DNA from: JAADIV01 sp964439085
Lineage (GTDB): Bacteria > Desulfobacterota > Desulfobulbia > Desulfobulbales > VMSU01
Length of the DNA stretch: 11,553 nt
Assembly: GCA_964439085.1 (NCBI GenBank)
Contig: CAYTNB010000086.1
Coordinates: 1 to 11,553, forward strand
Reading direction: 5' to 3'
Below are positions 7,102 to 11,553 of this stretch, piece after piece (positions within the stretch are counted from its first letter, which is position 1; every line of letters begins with the position of its first letter). The notes beneath the pieces were generated by a model. It searched no databases. It saw only the letters and a program-made list of their open reading frames with translations, and was not told the origin of the DNA. A program made the translations under genes and the position numbers.

Positions 7102-8400
7102 ATGAAACCATCAAAATATCTCCTTACCCTGCCAAGTACGACGCATGCAGGTTACAACCTGCTTTTTTCAACGAAAATGGCATCACTCTGTCTAGTTGAT
7201 CAGGAAGAAGCCGCACAGCTTGAGGCGGGGCTGCTGCCGGATGATTTTTCCAACCTGGAAGAACTTGGCTTGCTGGTGGCCGATCTGGAACAGGAAAAAC
7301 GACAGGTTTTTGACTATTACAATGAGTTGAATCGGCTCAACCAAAAGCTTGCAATTGATGTGGTGCTGGGCATGGCCTGTAATTTTGATTGCCTCTATTG
7401 TTATGAAGGTACCCTAAAAGGCAAGGCAGCCATGGATGAGGCAACGGCAGGACAACTCATAGTCTTTGCCAAAAACCAGTTTACCAGCGGCATGGAGGCC
7501 ATGCACCTGACCTTTTATGGAGGCGAGACTCTGCTCTACACCGAACAATTGAAAAATATTGCCGCCCCCTTACAAGAATTTTGTCACCAAAAAAATGCCG
7601 GGTTCAGCTTTACCATAGTGACTAATGGTTCATTACTTAACCCCAAAATGGTCAAGGAATTAACCGCCTTGGGGTTGGATTATGTTAAGGTGACTCTTGA
7701 TGGCCCCCCAGAAACCCACAATAAATTCCGGCCCTTTAAAAACGGTGACCCCAGTTTTGATATAATTGTTGATAATCTCCTTGCCCTTAAGGGGTTGGTA
7801 CAAATTGGTCTGGGCGGTAATTATACAAAGTACAATTATGCAGTATTCCCCGAGGTGCTTGACATAATAGTCGAACGAGGGTTAAGCCCGAATGATTTTG
7901 CGCTGGTCACCTTTAATATTGCTATTGCTGTGCAGGATGAATTTGCTAATCCAGAGTTTGGCGGGGGGTGCGCTTCCATTGCCGAACCATGGCTTGCCGA
8001 GGCCCATCTGTATATTCGGGAAGAATGCATGAAACGCAGTTTTAACGTGCCCAAAATCACTCCCGAGGTATGTGCCATCCACATTGATAAGGTGTTTTCG
8101 GTTAACTATGACGGCACTTTGTACAAATGTCTGCCATTTGCCGGGCGGGATCAGTTCAAGGCTGGTGACATCTGGAGCGGGCCTGCCAACATCTCGCAAA
8201 TCTACCACCTGGATCATTGGCAAAAAGAAGAGAAATGTTGCGACTGCGTTTACCTACCCCTCTGTTACGGTGGTTGCCGTTATATGGAATATCAGCGTTC
8301 TGCCACCTTGAAAAAGGTGGACTGTAAAAAAGAGTTCTATGATGCAACCCTGGCTCAAGCCCTTAATTTGGACGTCCAGTACAGGTACTCTGCCAAATAA
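7102..8400 (+). CDS. Radical SAM/SPASM peptide maturase (geopeptide-maturase-like)
   Basis: A 432-residue cytoplasmic enzyme predicted to modify the 31-residue peptide. Residues 1-75 form an N-terminal domain (MKPSKYLLTL...LLFSTKMAS...LEELGLLV) of the type preceding the SAM domain in peptide maturases, and may bind the leader. The radical SAM motif is C93-N-F-D-C97-L-Y-C100, followed by YGGET at 139-143 for SAM binding. The C-terminal SPASM domain is complete: C324-x13-G-x4-C343, then C379-x2-C382-x5-C388-x3-C392-x15-C408, enough for two auxiliary [4Fe-4S] clusters. The ATG at 7102 is chosen because conserved sequence starts there; a TTG at 7060 would add 14 unlikely residues encoded by the terminator. 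No ribosome site lies just upstream. The ATG overlaps the TGA of a 9-codon reading frame (7076-7105), so reinitiation is possible. The name rests on recalled similarity. Confidence 0.92.
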   Translation: MKPSKYLLTLPSTTHAGYNLLFSTKMASLCLVDQEEAAQLEAGLLPDDFSNLEELGLLVADLEQEKRQVFDYYNELNRLNQKLAIDVVLGMACNFDCLYCYEGTLKGKAAMDEATAGQLIVFAKNQFTSGMEAMHLTFYGGETLLYTEQLKNIAAPLQEFCHQKNAGFSFTIVTNGSLLNPKMVKELTALGLDYVKVTLDGPPETHNKFRPFKNGDPSFDIIVDNLLALKGLVQIGLGGNYTKYNYAVFPEVLDIIVERGLSPNDFALVTFNIAIAVQDEFANPEFGGGCASIAEPWLAEAHLYIREECMKRSFNVPKITPEVCAIHIDKVFSVNYDGTLYKCLPFAGRDQFKAGDIWSGPANISQIYHLDHWQKEEKCCDCVYLPLCYGGCRYMEYQRSATLKKVDCKKEFYDATLAQALNLDVQYRYSAK

Positions 8401-8662
8401 TTGAGCTTTACTAATTTTGCCCCTCTTGTTGTTTCAGGCTTGTAAGTATAATTCCCAGATTTGTAGAATAAATGGTGGGTTTGGGTTGCTTTGCTGAGTA
8501 GTTTAAAAAGCGGAAATCTTCAGATGCTCACCATCTCCACTCATTTTAGCCTTCTCGACATACTTCCAATGCTTCGAAGAAAATATTAGTGAAGATGGGG
8601 CACCCTTGGATAGTTACAAAAAAGTGTTGTCTAGACCTCGAAATTCCCAAAAATCTTGGCCA

Positions 8663-9115
8663 TTAAACCTCATTTAAGGTCACAAGTTTCAAGGCATGAG
8701 TTAAACATTTAGTCACGCAGGCTGGCTTAAGTCCTGCGTCAACCCGATCCAGACAATAGTCACACTTAATGGCTTTACCTGACTCAGGGTTTAGCTGCGG
8801 AATGGTCCAGGGACAGGCACCAGCGCAAGCCATACAACCAATACATTTTTCTTGATCAATGTAGACTATACCGTCTGTGCGCTTAATCATGGCTTTGGTT
8901 GGGCAAATCGGTACACAGAATGGATCTTCACAGTGATAACATGATCGGAAAGTAAACTCAGTCTTTGGTACACCGCGTACGGATTTTAATGGATCATGAG
9001 AAATTTCGCATAAAATTGGGCCTACCGGCAATTTTTTATTTGCCTTGCAGTGAATTTCGCAGCCATGACAACCGATACAACGTTTAGCATTTAAATAGAT
9101 GAGATACTTGTTCAT
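8663..9115 (-). CDS. Four-cluster ferredoxin subunit of molybdoenzyme (PsrB/DmsB-like)
   Basis: A 150-residue electron-transfer subunit. Sixteen cysteines form four [4Fe-4S] motifs: C13/16/19/23, C59/62/67/71, C91/94/97/101, and C118/121/133/137, the last with the wide 11-residue spacing typical of the DmsB, PsrB and PhsB family. One extra cysteine is C36. At 150 residues it is shorter than DmsB (about 200). The start has a strong ribosome site (AAGGAGGG, about 9 nt upstream, inside the last codons of the catalytic subunit), and the two genes overlap in an ATGA, so the products should be made in balance and form a complex. It passes electrons between the Mo subunit and a partner. No NrfD/DmsC-type membrane anchor gene follows within the window. 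Confidence 0.95.
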   Translation of the reverse strand: MNKYLIYLNAKRCIGCHGCEIHCKANKKLPVGPILCEISHDPLKSVRGVPKTEFTFRSCYHCEDPFCVPICPTKAMIKRTDGIVYIDQEKCIGCMACAGACPWTIPQLNPESGKAIKCDYCLDRVDAGLKPACVTKCLTHALKLVTLNEV

Positions 9116-11229
9116 AATTCAACCCTCCTTCTGGGATTACGAACGCTGCGGCGCACCGTGATAAACGTTTCGCAAAGATTAATGGCACCGCCAGCCTTGT
9201 CCCAATCATCCAATTTACCAATCATTAATTTTTGGTCACTCATGCCAGCGTGATAAGCCCTGGACTGTAAAGGTACCTGGCGGCCAAAGCCATGCACGGT
9301 ATAGACGCACTCCGGATGAATAAACTCAGTAATATGGGCCCGGACTGTACTAGCGGCGCAGCCATCTTCGGTAACAATATCCACCAAGTCTTGTTCACTT
9401 ATTCCAAGTTTTTCCGCCGACCGTTTATTTATCCACAGGGTATTTTTCGGCATTAATTCATTAAGCAAGGGGTTGTTGATGGTGTGCCCATGCGTATGAA
9501 CTGCGGAACGGCCATACACAAGGCGAAACATACCTTGAGGTGGTTTATCTGGACTCTTGTAAGGTCGTAGTGAATCAAGACCAGCATCGGTAAGCTTTTT
9601 GCTTATAATCTCGATCTTGCCGGAAGGGGTTTTAAACTGACCATCGAGATTTTTGGGATCATACCAGATCGCTTTGTCTGTTAATGGTACAAAGCCTTTT
9701 TTATCAAAATCACTGATTTTAAAGCCGGTTGGCTCAAGTTGCCAGGCCCATAATTCTTCAATCGTTTTATAAGGGAAGTATTCTGAAATATCCAGACGAT
9801 CAGCCAATTGGTGGAAAATTTCCCAGGCCGGTTTGGTATCGTAAGACGGTTCAACCGCCTGGCGCCGAACTGCTAGGCGAGGTTTTAGACCTTTTTGGAC
9901 GCAAATGGCATTGTCTCTTTCCAGATAGGTAGATTCCGGTAGAATTACGTCGGCATACCAGGCAAACTCACTAAAATGCGTATCAATCGCAACCAGAAGA
10001 TCACAGTGATCAAAGGCCAATTTTTGTTGCTGTGGATCGGGCATGCAGGTAAAAGGGTCATGGCGCATAGCTATCCAGGCCTTAACCGGATAAGGATCCT
10101 CACTGATCATGGCAGGAAAAAATAAATGTGCTAATCCCGGCCCCTTATCAAAATGTTTATACTTCCAGCCTACGCCGTCCGCTCTCTTGATATCAGGTTT
10201 GGGGCAATCAAAATTACGGATATTTTTTATACCGCAATCGCTTGGCCCCTTAGGAATAAAGAGTCCACCTTTTTGCTCTATATTACCCATCAGAACATTC
10301 AGTATATGCAGAGCCCGGCTGACATAAAAAGAATCTTTGTAGCGGGACAAGTTCCAGCCCGGGTGGAAGATGACTTTGGGGAGATCAGCAGAAATATCTT
10401 CTACAAACTGCTTAATTGACTTTTCCTTGACTCCGCATTCCTTGGCTGCCCAAGCGGGACTATATTGTTCAATAAAATAGCATAGCTCGTCAAAGCCGCT
10501 GACATACTTGTTTATAAAATCAGCATCGTAGACCTCTCTTTTGATAATTTCGTGAATAAAGGCAAGCGCTAAAGCATAATCGGTGCCGGGCCGTACCTGA
10601 AAAAATCGGTTGGCCTTTAAACCGGTCATTGTCTGTCTGACATCTACGTAGGTAAGTTTGCCGCCTTTGTCCAGCATGTCAAGAGTCTGCAGGTTCATCG
10701 CAATCTCTAAAGAGGAAAACATATTACGCCCAAAAAGAACCAGATGTTTGGCATTTGCTATGTCATATTTAAAATCTGTTCGACCCACCCCGTTAAGGGA
10801 AAGGCTGGCGTGATGCGTATTACGGCCGCAGGTACTATCATGATTGGTATAATTGGGAGAACCAAAGGCATGAATAAAGGTTTTATACATGGGCTGCCAG
10901 GGGCCACCGCGTGATGAAAGAACTACCGACTCCGGGCCGTGATCTTGTTTGATTTTTTTGAGCTTATCGGTAATATAATCATAGGCTGTATGCCAGCTCA
11001 CCTTCTGCCATCGTCCAGCTCCGCGACCACCTTCTCTGATCATGGGCTGTTGCGGACGCTCATGATCCTTTAGCAGGGCAGTACCAGCCGAGCCCTTGGG
11101 GCATAAAGCTCCACCTAGCAGATGCTGATTCCCTTCAATCCAAGTTACCTCGTTGTCTTCAACTTCGACACGAATAGGGCAACGTACCGTGCACATTCCG
11201 CACATGCTGTAGACTGATTTTTTCGTCAT
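9112..11229 (-). CDS. Molybdopterin oxidoreductase catalytic subunit, DMSO-reductase family
   Basis: A 705-residue bis-MGD enzyme of the PsrA/PhsA/TtrA-like branch. An N-terminal [4Fe-4S] motif comprises C10-x2-C13-x3-C17 and C43 (CPKG). The likely Mo or W ligand is C134 in HDSTCGRNTHHA. The family's cofactor-binding blocks are present, including WHTAYDYI near 79-86, LVLFGRNMF, a DVILPESTYLERD block in the middle, and a C-terminal molydop-binding domain (THGHTINNPLLNELMP...NKRSAEKLGI). There is no Tat signal: the protein starts six residues before the SxCGMC motif, and the start is fixed by AGAGGA upstream. It is therefore predicted to be cytoplasmic, unlike most PsrA, PhsA and TtrA proteins. 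The substrate cannot be told from sequence; a sulfur compound, other small oxidant, or a reverse reaction are all possible. It pairs with the ferredoxin subunit downstream. Confidence 0.95.
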   Translation of the reverse strand: MTKKSVYSMCGMCTVRCPIRVEVEDNEVTWIEGNQHLLGGALCPKGSAGTALLKDHERPQQPMIREGGRGAGRWQKVSWHTAYDYITDKLKKIKQDHGPESVVLSSRGGPWQPMYKTFIHAFGSPNYTNHDSTCGRNTHHASLSLNGVGRTDFKYDIANAKHLVLFGRNMFSSLEIAMNLQTLDMLDKGGKLTYVDVRQTMTGLKANRFFQVRPGTDYALALAFIHEIIKREVYDADFINKYVSGFDELCYFIEQYSPAWAAKECGVKEKSIKQFVEDISADLPKVIFHPGWNLSRYKDSFYVSRALHILNVLMGNIEQKGGLFIPKGPSDCGIKNIRNFDCPKPDIKRADGVGWKYKHFDKGPGLAHLFFPAMISEDPYPVKAWIAMRHDPFTCMPDPQQQKLAFDHCDLLVAIDTHFSEFAWYADVILPESTYLERDNAICVQKGLKPRLAVRRQAVEPSYDTKPAWEIFHQLADRLDISEYFPYKTIEELWAWQLEPTGFKISDFDKKGFVPLTDKAIWYDPKNLDGQFKTPSGKIEIISKKLTDAGLDSLRPYKSPDKPPQGMFRLVYGRSAVHTHGHTINNPLLNELMPKNTLWINKRSAEKLGISEQDLVDIVTEDGCAASTVRAHITEFIHPECVYTVHGFGRQVPLQSRAYHAGMSDQKLMIGKLDDWDKAGGAINLCETFITVRRSVRNPRRRVEL

Positions 11230-11488
11230 AGTATTTCCTCTCTTTCCTTATGGTGCCTTAGAAATTAATCTCTCGAAGTCTTCGCTACCTGTTTATTAAA
11301 AAAAAGAAATAATTTCGTGAAGGCACTTATCTGCCACCATATAGGGGACTAAACAGAGTCTCTTAATGGCGGTTTAAATTCTTTAAGCCATATTGCGGGT
11401 TATTTATCCATGAGCTTAGGTCTAAGCTGACTTTTTCATCCAGATAATTTTTTCTAATGGGTTTGGTGCAAGATTCAATAGTCAAGGA
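11230..11488. other. Leader and control region of the molybdoenzyme operon
   Basis: No convincing complete gene is seen. It holds the ribosome site AGAGGA at the left end. A possible hairpin at 11334-11372 has outer arms CCGCCAT/ATGGTGG on the minus strand with one G-U pair and an inner GACT/AGTC stem. A 16-bp palindrome lies at 11413-11428. A weak minus-strand promoter is possible, TTGAAT (11473-11478) and TAGAAA (11451-11456) with a 16-bp spacer. I do not recognise a known Moco riboswitch. Confidence 0.4.
11413..11428. repeat. 16-bp perfect palindrome upstream of molybdoenzyme
   Basis: AGCTTAG-GT-CTAAGCT has 7-bp arms and a 2-bp centre, 184 bp from the catalytic-subunit start. It could be a dimeric-regulator operator. 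In the plus direction it is followed by GACTTTTTC, so a weak terminator is an alternative. Confidence 0.4.
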
Positions 11489-11551
11489 TCACAGCGTTTC
11501 TTCTTCCTTGGTAAAAATCACAACTTGATGCTGTCGGCGCTCAAGAATTTT
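11489..11551 (-). CDS. Possible C-terminal tail of a gene entering from the right edge
   Basis: On the minus strand the last 63 bases read as 20 codons ending in TGA (KILERRQHQVVIFTKEEETL). The composition is protein-like, unlike the other two frames, which stop early. It may be the end of a gene upstream of the molybdoenzyme, 259 bp away. It is too short for a family assignment and could be chance. Confidence 0.3.
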   Translation of the reverse strand, partial: KILERRQHQVVIFTKEEETL

Positions 11552-11553
11552 TT

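Noticed and set aside
8503..8613. Stop-free minus-strand stretch reading ...HWKYVEKAKMSGDGEHLKISAF in the gap between the convergent operons
   Set aside because: Protein-like in part, and perhaps a gene remnant, but it has no start with a ribosome site, no recognisable family, and is only about 36 codons. Nothing else convincing was seen in 8401-8662, including no clear terminator.

Overview
The window looks like accessory-flavoured chromosome of an anaerobic Gram-negative bacterium, most likely a member of the former Deltaproteobacteria (Desulfobacterota or Desulfuromonadota). The reasons are the moderate GC content, a TonB-dependent outer-membrane receptor, NtrB-like kinases in an operon with receiver proteins, a molybdopterin/4Fe-4S oxidoreductase pair, a cobalamin riboswitch, and a radical SAM/SPASM peptide maturase of a kind known mainly from Geobacter and its relatives. 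The lineage is inferred from gene content, not from a marker gene.

Layout. (1) 1-191, minus strand: a cobalamin (B12) riboswitch with its own promoter, controlling a gene beyond the left edge. (2) 4824 down to 365, minus strand: a compact four-gene signalling operon, in transcription order an orphan ABC-type substrate-binding protein, a membrane histidine kinase, a soluble receiver-histidine kinase hybrid, and a receiver protein with a C-terminal Cys4 motif. (3) 4825-4959: a divergent control region with an 18-bp palindrome of CRP/FNR geometry. (4) 4960-8400, plus strand: a TonB-dependent receptor, a 31-residue RiPP precursor (6945-7040) with a Cys-Cys-Thr-Gly-Pro tail, an intrinsic terminator, and a radical SAM/SPASM maturase. 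(5) 11229 down to 8663, minus strand: the catalytic subunit of a DMSO-reductase-family molybdoenzyme and its four-cluster ferredoxin subunit, overlapping by 4 bp. A possible tail of another minus-strand gene sits at the right edge.

The most interesting part is the centre. The precursor is preceded by its own promoter-like sequence and a strong ribosome binding site, and is separated from its maturase by a terminator, an arrangement expected to make much peptide and little enzyme. Next to it are an outer-membrane receptor and, divergently, a periplasmic binding protein with a three-protein phosphorelay. A reasonable hypothesis is that the modified peptide, or something it binds, is taken up by the receptor and sensed by the binding protein and kinase. 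No exporter, protease or transporter permease is visible in the window, so the peptide's route and function stay open. The molybdoenzyme pair is convergent with the peptide cassette and may be unrelated to it.
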